Shown: positions 46,299-54,609 of the stretch, piece after piece
How positions within the stretch are numbered: position 1 is the first letter of the stretch
Layout of the letters: each line of letters begins with the position of its first letter
Assembly: GCA_902802265.1 (NCBI GenBank)
Contig: CADCLN010000005.1
Span: 62,001 to 126,000, forward strand
Source of the DNA: an uncultured Bacteroidales bacterium
GTDB lineage: Bacteria > Bacteroidota > Bacteroidia > Bacteroidales > Bacteroidaceae
Length of the DNA stretch: 64,000 nucleotides
Reading direction: 5' to 3'
Position numbers and translations under genes: made by a program
Notes under the pieces: generated by a model
Told to the model about the DNA's origin: nothing
Databases searched by the model: none
The model's input: the letters and a program-made list of their open reading frames with translations, nothing else

Positions 46299-47006
46299 AT
46301 GAAGCAATACACCGACCTATTTATAGACTTCGACGACACCCTCTACGACACCCGAGGCAATGCCTTCTTGGCGCTAAGGGAACTGTTCGAACACTTTCAG
46401 CTGAACCGCTATTTCGACCAGCCCGAACAGTTCTACCAAGCCTACTGGGCTGCCAACGTAAGCCTTTGGGAAGAATACTCCAAAGGACTCATCACGCGCG
46501 ACTACCTCATCGTTGAGCGTTTCCGCCGTCCCCTCTCCGCCGGCAAAGGACTGGATCACCCCTCCGTTGAATACTGTTTGCAGGTGGGCGACAAATTCTT
46601 GGAACTCTGTGCCGACAAACCTGGCGTGGTGGAAGGCGCACACCAGCTGATGGACCATCTGCGAAGCAAGGGCTACCGAATGCACATGTGCAGCAATGGG
46701 TTTCACGAAGTGCAGTACCGCAAGCTCCGCGCCTCGCAGCTATTGGACTACTTCGACACCATCATCCTCAGCGAAGATGCCGGAGCCAACAAACCCTCCC
46801 CCGTCTTCTTCGACTACGCTTTCCGTCAGTCCGCAGCCATCCCTGTCACTACCCTCATGATAGGCGACAACTTCAGTACCGACATCCAGGGTGCCCTTTG
46901 GCGCGGCATCGACACCATCTACTTCAATCGTCACCCCGACATTCCCGCGCCTCTCCCTGTCACCTTCGAGGTTCATTCCCTGGCTGAAATCATGCAGTTA
47001 CTGTAA
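46299..47006 (+). CDS. YjjG-type HAD noncanonical pyrimidine nucleotidase
   Basis: A 235-residue HAD-superfamily protein. Motif I is FIDFDDTLYDTRGN (about 8-21), the cap domain follows, motif II is MHMCSNGFHEVQYRKL, motif III includes EDAGANKPSPVFF and motif IV is MIGDNFSTDIQGAL. YjjG-type enzymes dephosphorylate nucleoside monophosphates, including damaged pyrimidines. The ATG at 46299 lies 11 bp after the DUF3108 stop; a bidirectional terminator follows. Confidence 0.85.
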   Translation: MKQYTDLFIDFDDTLYDTRGNAFLALRELFEHFQLNRYFDQPEQFYQAYWAANVSLWEEYSKGLITRDYLIVERFRRPLSAGKGLDHPSVEYCLQVGDKFLELCADKPGVVEGAHQLMDHLRSKGYRMHMCSNGFHEVQYRKLRASQLLDYFDTIILSEDAGANKPSPVFFDYAFRQSAAIPVTTLMIGDNFSTDIQGALWRGIDTIYFNRHPDIPAPLPVTFEVHSLAEIMQLL

Positions 47007-47061
47007 GAGATGTAACGTTAAAGAAAATCCGTTCAATCCGTTCAAATTCGTTTCAAAAAGA

Positions 47062-47106
47062 AAACGTTGCAGCACCACGGCGGGGATACTGCAACGTTTC
47101 CTGTTT
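47062..47106. terminator. Bidirectional terminator with AAACGTTGCAG stem
   Basis: AAACGTTGCAG (47062-47072) pairs with CTGCAACGTTT (47089-47099); rightward it is followed by CCTGTTTT and leftward by TCTTTTTGAAACG. The loop has CACCACGGCGGGGAT. A sister copy lies at 51015-51053. It separates convergent genes. Confidence 0.75.
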
Positions 47107-47170
47107 TGGGGCATCGGCTTCTCAGCTGGTCTATTGCCCGCGTATAAACTATTTATTCACCTTATTTCTC

Positions 47171-47365
47171 TTACCAGAGGTCGCCGAAAGAGGTATTGTC
47201 TTCCATCTCGTAGTCGCCACGATCCTTGGTGAGGATGTCACCAGAATTTTTGATAGTCTTTGAAGGCTCAGCATTCTTGCTCATTGTTATAGGAGATGCT
47301 GCGATGGGCATTTCTACGCCGATGTGCTCTACGTGGAGAGCGGGAGTTACATATATCTTTTTCAT
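47171..47365 (-). CDS. Small KxYxxP-type protein
   Basis: 64 residues: MKKIYVTPALHVEHIGVEMP, then IAASPITMSKNAEPS, and an acidic end with EMEDNTSFGDLW. The start (MKKxYxxPxxxV, short conserved region, then AAS) matches abundant small Bacteroidales proteins and the broken gene at 24141. No signal peptide or membrane helix. The upstream sequence has GAAAGGAAAC, a weak ribosome site. The role is unknown. It lies downstream of the 887-residue surface protein on the same strand, with an 11-bp repeat between. Confidence 0.6.
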   Translation of the reverse strand: MKKIYVTPALHVEHIGVEMPIAASPITMSKNAEPSKTIKNSGDILTKDRGDYEMEDNTSFGDLW

Positions 47366-47398
47366 AATGATGTTTCCTTTCTGTTTGATTGTTTAACA

Positions 47399-47442
47399 AT
47401 AATAATTCGTGAATAATTCGTGAATAATTCGTGAATAATTCA
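47399..47442. repeat. 11-bp tandem repeat AATAATTCGTG, about four units
   Basis: AATAATTCGTG at about 47399, 47410 and 47421, then AATAATTCATG. It lies between the surface-protein gene and the small-protein gene, with further AT-rich degenerate copies to 47490. Confidence 0.75.
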
Positions 47443-47539
47443 TGATAATTTATGTTTTACACGAATTGCCATAAATTACCCACGAACCTTTAGCTCGACG
47501 AAGTCAATTTTTCATAAATTATTTCTGTTTGATGTTCAT

Positions 47540-50203
47540 TTATTTCACGAGAATTTTCTTTCCGTTCTGGATATAGATACCCTTCAATGGCTTTACCACA
47601 CGCTGACCGCTGAGGTTGTAGATAACGCCGTCCTTGATGGCGTCAGCAGCCTCGATAGCAGTGATGGCAGTAGCATCTTCACTTTCAAAATTGAAGGTGA
47701 GGCGAGACTTGGTTTCAGTAGTGCCGTCAATATAGCACTTGCCAGCAGGAATGGTTGTACCATTAGCAACAGCGTAGAAGCCTACACCGTCCATGTTAGC
47801 CAAAGCAAAGATTGTAGAGCCGTCACCTGTAATGCTGCCGTTAGAAACTTTCAAGTAGTTATCGCCAACAGCCTCTGCGCTTGCTTCGACAGTCAATGGA
47901 TAAGTACCAGCAGCCGCAGCCTTTACAACTACAGGAGTATTGGCAGGAACACTCTCAACCTCTGTCAGAGTAACATTGTCATCACCTACGGCTGAAACAA
48001 CGTAAGCAGTAACGTCATTGCCAAATGATACAGCCATTGGTGTACAATAGGTGGCATAACCTGTGCTACCAATTGTTACAGTGGGAACTTCTTTGTAAAT
48101 CTGAACTGCATTTTGGCCAGAGGCATAGCAAGAGAATAAGGTAGAAGTACTATTGTATTTTAATGAGTTGCGTGTGTTATCCCCTAGGAATATAATGGTT
48201 GCATCACCGTTTGTGATACTGATAGTGGCTTTTGCATTGTTATCTGGTGTTTCTTCTGTTTTTAAATAGTTGCTACTTGATGATGCAGCATAAAGGTATC
48301 CAGCACCAGTATAGAAATACCAAGCACCAGATTCACCTTGAAGAATCAGTTTTTGAACATTTCCGGTAATATCTGTAATAACTTCAGATTTAATAGTTAC
48401 TGTTTCTTGATCACGATTGTTCGAATTTTGTGTCGTACTCATTGCAACACTTGCGCTTTCATTTACAAGAATGATATTATCACCTTCAGCAAGTATGGTA
48501 GCATCTGTAACTTTTACAAAGTAGTTTGTGTTAGGACTATGATTGGCAATAATATTTACAGCTTTTGAGCTTTGGTTACTTACATTTCCATAATTATCAA
48601 TAGCAACAGCCTTTACTGTACAAGAACTTGTGATTTCAAATGGTTCTGAATAAATAGAAACATTTGCACCAGCCGCCGTAGGTGAAGCACCGTCTAATGT
48701 GTATTTGATAGTTACGTTTTGTGTTTCACAGGTGATTGTAATCTTTTCTCCATCGAATTCAATAGTCGGTGCAGCAGGAGGAGTCACCGTGAAAGTGTAT
48801 GAAGCCACGGCACTGCAATTATTGTATGAGTCAACAGCAATTGCCTTGACGGTAGTTGTATTTGTGATGGTGATTTCCGCTCCGTCGGATACTGCAACCC
48901 TTTCGGCATTTTCATTATCGAGCGAAGGTTTTGTGCCGTCTGTTGTATATATGATATCATCAGCATCCCCATTTGTCTGTGACAATGTTAAAACTGTACC
49001 TGCATCAACAGTGGTATTAGCTGTTACAGCATTATTTCCGATAGTGAATGTCGGCGCAACGGGAGGTATTATTGTGAAGGCGAATGTAGCCACACCACTT
49101 ACGGTTGAGGTTTCCTCGCCGTAAATGGCGATAGCCTTGATGGTGGTTGTTGTTCCAATGATAATTTCTTCATCATATTCATAACCATTTTCTAATGTAG
49201 GGTTAGTACCATCTGTTGTGTATATAATACGATCGGCTCCGTCTGGTAAAATCAAAGCAACAGTTTCACCTGCTGGCACTTCACCGGCTGCCGGGCTGCA
49301 AGTGGGCTTGGCAACGGTGGAAATTTCTTCAAGTGTGACAGCAATAGAAGATATTCTATTCTGTTTAGCAAAAGAAAAATCTACCTGACTTGACTCACCA
49401 GTCCATTTCTTATTATCGTTGTCATACTCTCCATCATTAACGGTTATACTTCCATTCCATGTTCCATCAGCTGTGAAATCAATCTGAATGATATTGTAAT
49501 CCTCAGGAGCTGTAATCTTCAAGTAAGAATCTGCATAGAAACGGACATGTCCGCTGTCATAATAAGTCTTACTTGAAGCGTTTGATTTACAACCTGCAAC
49601 AACTGTTATGTCATTGGCAGTCAATGTTTGTTCGGTACCATTAGCTCCTGATTCGCTTAATCCAAAAGCAGTTTTGTTAAGACTAATTGATATTGGGGCA
49701 TCTGTCGAGGGCTGAGACGATCCTGACGAATAGGTCACTTTTACGCTCTTGACGTAGATGGAGTTTGTTGTACAATCAACTGTAAGTTTTACGTTGCCTG
49801 ATTGTGCAGTAGCAAAATCATATACCAGTGTTCTGTCAGAAGTACCACCTGTTGTAGTGACACTCTTTTCTACTCCGGCGTTGCTGCCGACTTGAATGGT
49901 AATACCACCAGCACCCGATGAAGCATTGGTACTGTATGTAACAACAACCTGGGAAATGTCGTTAAAAGATATTGGAGATGTGGCATTGGCACCAGTTGCA
50001 CTTTTTGTGACCTGTACACCACGACCACTCTGGAGCTGACTACCTTCTTGTCCGTTTGTCCAATTGGCATTAGTATCACCGACTTTTGCTTCCCACGTCT
50101 TCGATGTAAAAGTGTAGGTGATGTCTGTTGCCCGTGCGCTTAATCCTACACAGAGCAATGCGCTCATTAAGAGCGTCTTTAACGTAAAATTTTTCATACG
50201 CAT
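47540..50203 (-). CDS. Large secreted protein with chitobiase-type beta-sandwich repeats and sorting tail
   Basis: An 887-residue protein with a signal peptide (KTLLMSALLCVGLSARA). After two beta-sandwich regions (about 25-155 and 175-290) there are three CHB_HEX_C-like repeats, recognised by IIYTTDGTNPTLENGYEYDE (about 324), DDIIYTTDGTKPSLDNENAE (about 411) and VTIKYTLDGASPTAAGANVS (about 493). A later part resembles the trefoil or Por-associated domains (GYLYAASSSSNYLKTEE). It ends AAKDGVIYNLSGQRV-like and GIYIQNGKKILVK, a C-terminal sorting-type tail. No catalytic motif is seen; I take it for a cell-surface binding or scaffold protein. ATG 50203 or 50197. Confidence 0.75.
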   Translation of the reverse strand: MRMKNFTLKTLLMSALLCVGLSARATDITYTFTSKTWEAKVGDTNANWTNGQEGSQLQSGRGVQVTKSATGANATSPISFNDISQVVVTYSTNASSGAGGITIQVGSNAGVEKSVTTTGGTSDRTLVYDFATAQSGNVKLTVDCTTNSIYVKSVKVTYSSGSSQPSTDAPISISLNKTAFGLSESGANGTEQTLTANDITVVAGCKSNASSKTYYDSGHVRFYADSYLKITAPEDYNIIQIDFTADGTWNGSITVNDGEYDNDNKKWTGESSQVDFSFAKQNRISSIAVTLEEISTVAKPTCSPAAGEVPAGETVALILPDGADRIIYTTDGTNPTLENGYEYDEEIIIGTTTTIKAIAIYGEETSTVSGVATFAFTIIPPVAPTFTIGNNAVTANTTVDAGTVLTLSQTNGDADDIIYTTDGTKPSLDNENAERVAVSDGAEITITNTTTVKAIAVDSYNNCSAVASYTFTVTPPAAPTIEFDGEKITITCETQNVTIKYTLDGASPTAAGANVSIYSEPFEITSSCTVKAVAIDNYGNVSNQSSKAVNIIANHSPNTNYFVKVTDATILAEGDNIILVNESASVAMSTTQNSNNRDQETVTIKSEVITDITGNVQKLILQGESGAWYFYTGAGYLYAASSSSNYLKTEETPDNNAKATISITNGDATIIFLGDNTRNSLKYNSTSTLFSCYASGQNAVQIYKEVPTVTIGSTGYATYCTPMAVSFGNDVTAYVVSAVGDDNVTLTEVESVPANTPVVVKAAAAGTYPLTVEASAEAVGDNYLKVSNGSITGDGSTIFALANMDGVGFYAVANGTTIPAGKCYIDGTTETKSRLTFNFESEDATAITAIEAADAIKDGVIYNLSGQRVVKPLKGIYIQNGKKILVK

Positions 50204-50272
50204 AAAAGATTTAAAAATGAATGTTTATATATAAATAAAAAATTTGCGCACGAGGTAATTGCAATTCGGGTA

Positions 50273-50280
50273 CAAAGGTA
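50273..50280 (-). promoter_or_regulatory. -7 element of the large secreted protein gene
   Basis: CAAAGGTA reads TACCTTTG leftward, 69 bp before the ATG at 50203. Confidence 0.5.
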
Positions 50281-50459
50281 CGGCAAACATTCGCAGGGTT
50301 AACAACAATTTAGCAAACCTTCTATTTTTTTCTTGTTTGTTAACGTAGATTTCGTGTATTTTTGTAAAAAGACGTGCAAAATGGGGATGTTTATTTAGCT
50401 GCAGTAAAAAATGAAGTTTAGCGGACAACAATAAAATAAAACGATTTTTTTGTAAAAAT

Positions 50460-50630
50460 CTGTCATTTCTGTCATGGACTGCTTATTATGTTGATATACA
50501 ATTGATTTAACCATGACAGATTCTCTGGATAATCTGTCATAATCTGTCATTTCTGTCATGGAATCTGTCATGCTATAGCAGACTGTCAAACAATGATTTA
50601 AATGCATCCATGACGGAATGACAGATTTTT
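50460..50630. repeat. CTGTCAT / ATGACAG repeat cluster
   Basis: Direct copies of CTGTCAT at about 50460, 50469, 50534, 50544, 50553 and 50565, with inverted ATGACAG at 50513 and 50618. CTGTCATTTCTGTCATGG occurs twice. No gene is seen in this part of the 870-bp gap (50204-51076). Confidence 0.85.
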
Positions 50631-50708
50631 TCTTCAAACTCGTATAGAAGAGATTTCCCTATAGGAAGCAAGCCTGTGAAAGATGTAACCATTTCGGTTC
50701 TTCCGCCA

Positions 50709-50862
50709 CCGCCGTAGCACTGCATTGCCACGGCGGTGGCAAAGTTCTCTCGCTGCGGTAGCACTGCATTGTCGCTGCGGTGGCAAAGTTCTCCCACGGC
50801 AGTAGCAATGCATTGCCACGGCGGTGGCAAAGTTCTCCCACGGCTGTGGCAAAGTTCTCCCA
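50709..50862. repeat. Seven-unit 22-bp minisatellite of two alternating unit types
   Basis: Units start at 50709, 50731, 50753, 50775, 50797, 50819 and 50841, each 22 bp. Type A contains TGGCAAAGTTCTC (units 2, 4, 6, 7) and type B TAGCACTGCATTG or close (units 1, 3, 5). All begin near C(G/T)GC(G/A)GT. There are no spacers. Confidence 0.9.
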
Positions 50863-51014
50863 AAAAGCCCTCGCTGTTTCAGTAGTGCCCTGTCGGACAT
50901 AAATCTCACAAAATCAAATAAAAAAATTTGAATGATTTGATGGATTTGAACAATTTCTTTGCGAGCAAAGCGAGTAAACTCGATAATAGGATTACTAAAT
51001 TCGTTTTACAAAAA

Positions 51015-51053
51015 GAAACGTTGCAACACCACGGCGGGATGCAGCAACGTTTC
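51015..51053 (-). terminator. Terminator of the nrdG-rfbB operon
   Basis: GAAACGTTGC (51015-51024) pairs with GCAACGTTTC (51044-51053); leftward it is followed by TTTTTGTAAAAC. The loop CACCACGGCGGGAT is nearly that of the terminator at 47062. Confidence 0.75.
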
Positions 51054-51076
51054 CTTTATATAAAGATGTGTATGGA

Positions 51077-52213
51077 TTATCTGCCAGCGTACATGCTTTC
51101 GTAGTATTTTTCGTATTCGCCGCTGGTGATGTTGTCCATCCAGGCTTCGTTGTCGAGATACCAGCGCACGGTCTTTTCGATGCCTTCCTCGAACTGCAGG
51201 CTGGGTTCCCATCCGAGTTCCTTCTGCAGTTTGGTGCTGTCGATGGCATAGCGGGCGTCGTGACCCAGACGGTCGGTGACGTAGGTGATGAGGTCGAGGT
51301 CTTCGCCTTCTTTGCGTCCGAGCAGACGGTCCACGGTGTTGATGACTACCTTGATGATGTCGATGTTTTTCCACTCGTTGAAGCCGCCGATGTTGTAAGT
51401 CTCAGCTACTTTGCCGTTGTGGAAAATCACGTCGATGGCACGTGCGTGGTCTTCCACGAAGAGCCAGTCGCGCACATTCTCGCCTTTGCCATAGACGGGC
51501 AGCGGCTTGCGGTGACGGATGTTGTTGATGAAGAGCGGAATCAGCTTTTCGGGGAACTGATAGGGTCCGTAGTTGTTGGAGCAGTTTGTCACGATGGTAG
51601 GCATTCCGTAGGTGTCGTGGAAGGCGCGTACAAAGTGGTCGCTGCTGGCTTTCGAAGCGGAGTAGGGAGAGTGGGGGTTGTATTTGGTGGTCTCGTAGAA
51701 GAAGTCTTTGCCGTAGGCCAGGTGGTGCTCTGACGAAGAGGCGGTGGTGCTGAAGGGAGGCTCGATGCCTTCGGGGTTGGTCATCTGCAGGGCACCATAG
51801 ACTTCGTCGGTAGAGATGTGGTAGAAGCGTTTGCCTTCATACTTTTCGGGCAGACTTTCCCAGTAGAGCTTGGCAGCCTGCAGCAGGGAGAGTGTACCCA
51901 TGACGTTGGTGCGGGCAAAGGTGAAGGGGTCTTTGATGCTGCGGTCCACGTGGCTTTCGGCTGCCAGGTGGATGATGCCGTCGATGTGTTCGTCCTGCAT
52001 CAGCTTGTAGAAGGCATCGAAGTCGCAGATGTCCATCTTCACGAATTTGTAGTTGGGCTTGCCTTCCACGTCTTTCAGGTTGGCGAGGTTGCCAGCGTAG
52101 GTGAGTTTGTCGAGGTTGATGATGTTGTAGTCGGGATATTTGTTGACAAATAAGCGAACTACGTGGCTGCCGATGAATCCGGCTCCGCCTGTAATGACAA
52201 TGTTACGTTTCAT
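51077..52213 (-). CDS. rfbB: dTDP-glucose 4,6-dehydratase
   Basis: A 378-residue extended SDR. The NAD loop is GGAGFIGSHVVRLFV, substrate residues lie in HLAAESHVDRSI, the active site is STDEVYGAL, and YSASKASSDHFVRAF carries the YxxxK. It turns dTDP-glucose into dTDP-4-keto-6-deoxyglucose, an early step to rhamnose and other deoxysugars of the envelope. The other rfb genes are absent here. The start overlaps nrdG by 11 bp. Confidence 0.95.
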   Translation of the reverse strand: MKRNIVITGGAGFIGSHVVRLFVNKYPDYNIINLDKLTYAGNLANLKDVEGKPNYKFVKMDICDFDAFYKLMQDEHIDGIIHLAAESHVDRSIKDPFTFARTNVMGTLSLLQAAKLYWESLPEKYEGKRFYHISTDEVYGALQMTNPEGIEPPFSTTASSSEHHLAYGKDFFYETTKYNPHSPYSASKASSDHFVRAFHDTYGMPTIVTNCSNNYGPYQFPEKLIPLFINNIRHRKPLPVYGKGENVRDWLFVEDHARAIDVIFHNGKVAETYNIGGFNEWKNIDIIKVVINTVDRLLGRKEGEDLDLITYVTDRLGHDARYAIDSTKLQKELGWEPSLQFEEGIEKTVRWYLDNEAWMDNITSGEYEKYYESMYAGR

Positions 52214-52709
52214 ATATTGACTTGTATTGGTTTGTTGTATCTATCATTCTGTTTTCCTTGAGCGAGGCGGGCACATCGATGATGCGTTGGTTGCTGCTGC
52301 CTCGGAATCGTAGTGTGGTGTCGCGCAGGTCGAGGACGAAGGGGGAGTCAACCAGCATGTCGATGTGTTCGAGCAGGGGTCGGTAGTTGAGGTTGTCCTT
52401 GATGTCTTCCCAACGGTAGCCTGTGTAGCACCAGATGTTGAGTCCCAATTCTGCCTTGATGCGCTGTGCCAGCTGTGCCACGGCGGGGGCTTGGAAGAAG
52501 GGGTCGCCTCCTGTGAATGTGACGTTGAAGGCATTGTATCGGATGATGTCCATGAGCTGGTCTTCCGTCATGTCCTTACCTGCATTGGCTGGCCACGACT
52601 GGGGGTTGTGGCACCCCATGCAGTGGTGGGTGCATCCTGCAAAGTAGATGGAGGTGCGTAGGCCTGGCCCATCTACGGTTGTTCCTTCTGATATGTCGAT
52701 GACTCTCAT
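52203..52709 (-). CDS. nrdG: Anaerobic ribonucleoside-triphosphate reductase activating protein
   Basis: A 168-residue radical SAM activase. The cluster motif is CTHHCMGCHN (CX3CX2C) near residue 31, preceded by TTVDGPGLRTSIYFAGC, with FTGGDPFFQ as the glycine-rich SAM motif. It forms the glycyl radical on NrdD for anaerobic dNTP synthesis; nrdD is not in this window. The ATG at 52709 (MRVIDISEG) is chosen because further upstream codons are translated repeat (SPPHRGGGLGRG). The pairing with rfbB and ybeY looks like position only. Confidence 0.93.
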   Translation of the reverse strand: MRVIDISEGTTVDGPGLRTSIYFAGCTHHCMGCHNPQSWPANAGKDMTEDQLMDIIRYNAFNVTFTGGDPFFQAPAVAQLAQRIKAELGLNIWCYTGYRWEDIKDNLNYRPLLEHIDMLVDSPFVLDLRDTTLRFRGSSNQRIIDVPASLKENRMIDTTNQYKSIYET

Positions 52710-52723
52710 AGATTCTACAGACC

Positions 52724-52817
52724 CTCTCCCTAACCCTCCCCCTCTATGGGGAGGGGATGCTGTCCGCATGGCTTCTCCCCATAGAGGGGGAGATGTCCGA
52801 AGGACAGAGGGGGTCTT
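52724..52817. repeat. Double GACCCCCTCT-type repeat between nrdG and ybeY
   Basis: CCTCTCCCTAACCCTCCCCC, TCTATGGGGAGGGGATGCTG, then CTTCTCCCCATAGAGGGGGA and CAGAGGGGGTC. Two oppositely oriented units form a long imperfect inverted repeat. It encodes the C-terminal 28 residues of the ybeY frame. Confidence 0.82.
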
Positions 52818-53239
52818 TTTAACGCTTTGTTCTCTGCTGCCTCCATGATGGCGCGTTCACCAGGTCCTTTGTCGTTGATGCCTACCAAATGGAGGATGCC
52901 GTGGATGATGACGCGGTGGAGTTCTTCGTCGTAGGTGGTCCCTTGCTGTTGGGCATTGCTCTTGACGGTGTCGAGGGAGATGAAGATGTCGCCCGAGATG
53001 GTGTCCTTCAGTCCTATCTGAGCCATGTCGTCGCAGTAGTCGAAGGTGATGATGTCTGTATAGAAATCATGCTGAAGGTACTGACGGTTTACTTCCAGAA
53101 TTTTGTCGTCGTTACAGAAGATATAGGCGATGTCGCCTACTCGTTTGCCGTAACTTTCCGCCACAGCTTTAATCCAGGCGCTGGTTTCTCTCCGCTTGAT
53201 GTTCGGCATTTTCACTCCATCTGTTTGGTAGCTAATCAT
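52730..53239 (-). CDS. ybeY: Endoribonuclease YbeY with repeat-encoded C-terminal tail
   Basis: A 169-residue frame whose first 141 residues match YbeY, the metal-dependent RNase for 16S rRNA maturation and ribosome quality control. The metal motif is HRVIIHGILHLVGINDKGPG (near 112-131), where the third His of the usual HGxLHLxGxDH is changed to Lys; I believe this is common in Bacteroidetes, but it should be checked. NRQYLQHDFYTDIITFDY is also typical. The tail (RPPLSFGHLPLYGEKPCGQH, PLPIEGEG) is a translation of the repeat block, so the native stop was lost. The start ATG 53239 (MISYQTDG) excludes upstream translated GAAGAAT repeats. Confidence 0.9.
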   Translation of the reverse strand: MISYQTDGVKMPNIKRRETSAWIKAVAESYGKRVGDIAYIFCNDDKILEVNRQYLQHDFYTDIITFDYCDDMAQIGLKDTISGDIFISLDTVKSNAQQQGTTYDEELHRVIIHGILHLVGINDKGPGERAIMEAAENKALKRPPLSFGHLPLYGEKPCGQHPLPIEGEG

Positions 53240-53287
53240 AAATTTTAATGAAGAATGAAGAATGAAGAATGAAGAATGAAGAATAGT

Positions 53288-53429
53288 GATTTGTGTGAAT
53301 TTTGGCTGCAAAGGTAAGAAAAAATGAAGAATGAAGAATGAAGAATGAAGAATATTTTTACAAAATGAAGAATGAAGAATGAAGAATGAAGAATATTTCT
53401 TACCTTTGCAGCCAAAATTCACACAAATC
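53288..53429. promoter_or_regulatory. Divergent promoter module: perfect 34-bp inverted repeats around GAAGAAT microsatellite
   Basis: 53288-53321 and 53396-53429 are exact 34-bp inverted repeats. Each holds CTTACCTTTGCAGCC reading outward, so the -7 element TACCTTTG points left to ybeY (53309-53316) and right to the GH53 gene (53401-53408). The inside is GAAGAAT repeated in 7-bp register, which also continues left to 53249. The same layout recurs at 60066-60237. No -33 TTTG is visible within the microsatellite. Confidence 0.8.
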
Positions 53430-53545
53430 ATGACAAAAGATTCCTCATGACAAAAGATTCTTCATTCTTCATTGACTTCGTCGAGCCTCTTACATACTCC
53501 TAAAAATCTAAGCCTCCCCGCAGGGGCAACGTCGGCTCGATTTTT

Positions 53546-54592
53546 ATGTCGTCTGTTTCGGGATGCCTGATGATGACAGGTACGATGCTGGCACAAATCG
53601 GCGGTGACGGCGATTTTGTAAAGGGAGCTGATGTCGGTTTTCTTGCAGGACAGGAGCGGCGGGGTGTGAAATTCCACGACCGCAATGGACAGGAACGTGA
53701 GTGCCTGGAGTTGCTGAAGAATGACTACCAGATGTCTGCCATCCGAATGCGTGTGTGGGTGAATCCGCGTGGCGGTGACTGCGACAAATTTGCACTCTTG
53801 GCTATGGCAAAGCGTGTGAAGGCTTTGGGCATGGACTTGATGGTGGATTTTCACTATAGCGATTCGTGGGCTGACCCCGCTAAGCAACCCATCCCCAGGG
53901 CGTGGCAGGGGCATAACTATAAGCAAATGAAGAAGGACCTGCGTGATTTTACCATCGATGTGCTGACGCTGTTGAAGAATAACGGTATTGAACCGCGTTG
54001 GGTGCAGGTGGGCAACGAGACGGCAAACGGTCTGCTGTGGCCCGTGGGACATGCCGAGCAGAATCCGAAGCAGTACGCGGGCTTCATCCGTGCCGGCTAC
54101 GATGCTGTGAAGAAGGTTTTCCCAAAAGCCATTGTCATTGTCCATCTGGACCGAGGTCATAAGCAGTCGCTCTATGACTGGAATCTGGATATAGTGAAGA
54201 AGTATGGTGGCAAGTTTGACATGGTGGGCATGTCGCTCTACCCCTATTGGGCTATGGACGGTCATCCCGAACTGAATGCCGACGAGATTATTACCGACTG
54301 CATGGCTAACATTCGTCATGTCAGCGAGAAGTATAAGTGCGACGTGATGATTGTGGAGACGGGCTATGAGGTGGACGAGCGTCATCCCGAGAAAATGGAA
54401 GAAGGCAGGCGTCAGCTTACCCGTGTCATTCGTGAAGCTCGTACCGAAACCGACGGCCATTGTCGGGGTGTCTTCTATTGGGAACCTCAATGCCTGCCTG
54501 GTGGCTACAAACTTGGCGCTTTCGACAGTAAAGCCTCGCCGACTGCCATCATGGAAGGATTTGTCGAAGAAACTAATGAAAATGAAGAGTGA
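53546..54592 (+). CDS. GH53 endo-beta-1,4-galactanase
   Basis: A 348-residue enzyme of usual GH53 length: GADVGFLAGQERRGVKFHDR, AIRMRVWVNPRGGDCD, DLMVDFHYSDSWADPAKQPI, acid/base Glu in WVQVGNETANGLLW (about residue 155) and nucleophile Glu in VMIVETGYEV (about 270). It cuts beta-1,4-galactan, as in type I arabinogalactan and pectin side chains. The N-terminus (MSSVSGCLMMTGTMLAQ) looks like only the end of a signal peptide; upstream is a stop at 53501 and repeat sequence, so its start was probably altered and export is uncertain. The 3' end runs into GAAGAGT units just before ribF. Confidence 0.88.
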   Translation: MSSVSGCLMMTGTMLAQIGGDGDFVKGADVGFLAGQERRGVKFHDRNGQERECLELLKNDYQMSAIRMRVWVNPRGGDCDKFALLAMAKRVKALGMDLMVDFHYSDSWADPAKQPIPRAWQGHNYKQMKKDLRDFTIDVLTLLKNNGIEPRWVQVGNETANGLLWPVGHAEQNPKQYAGFIRAGYDAVKKVFPKAIVIVHLDRGHKQSLYDWNLDIVKKYGGKFDMVGMSLYPYWAMDGHPELNADEIITDCMANIRHVSEKYKCDVMIVETGYEVDERHPEKMEEGRRQLTRVIREARTETDGHCRGVFYWEPQCLPGGYKLGAFDSKASPTAIMEGFVEETNENEE

Positions 54593-54609
54593 AGAGTGGA
54601 GAATGAAGA

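Noticed and set aside
50709-50862. CRISPR array or coding repeats in the minisatellite
   Set aside because: No spacers separate the units, and 22 bp is not a multiple of three, so the small open frames across it shift phase in every unit and are artefacts of the repeat.
53288-53429. Insertion sequence
   Set aside because: Perfect inverted repeats are present, but the inside is only 74 bp of microsatellite with no transposase; at most a non-autonomous element, so it is reported as a promoter module.
53249-53431. N-terminal extension of YbeY into the upstream gap (ILHSSFFILHF-type sequence)
   Set aside because: It is the translation of GAAGAAT repeats and promoter arms; the family N-terminus begins at 53239.
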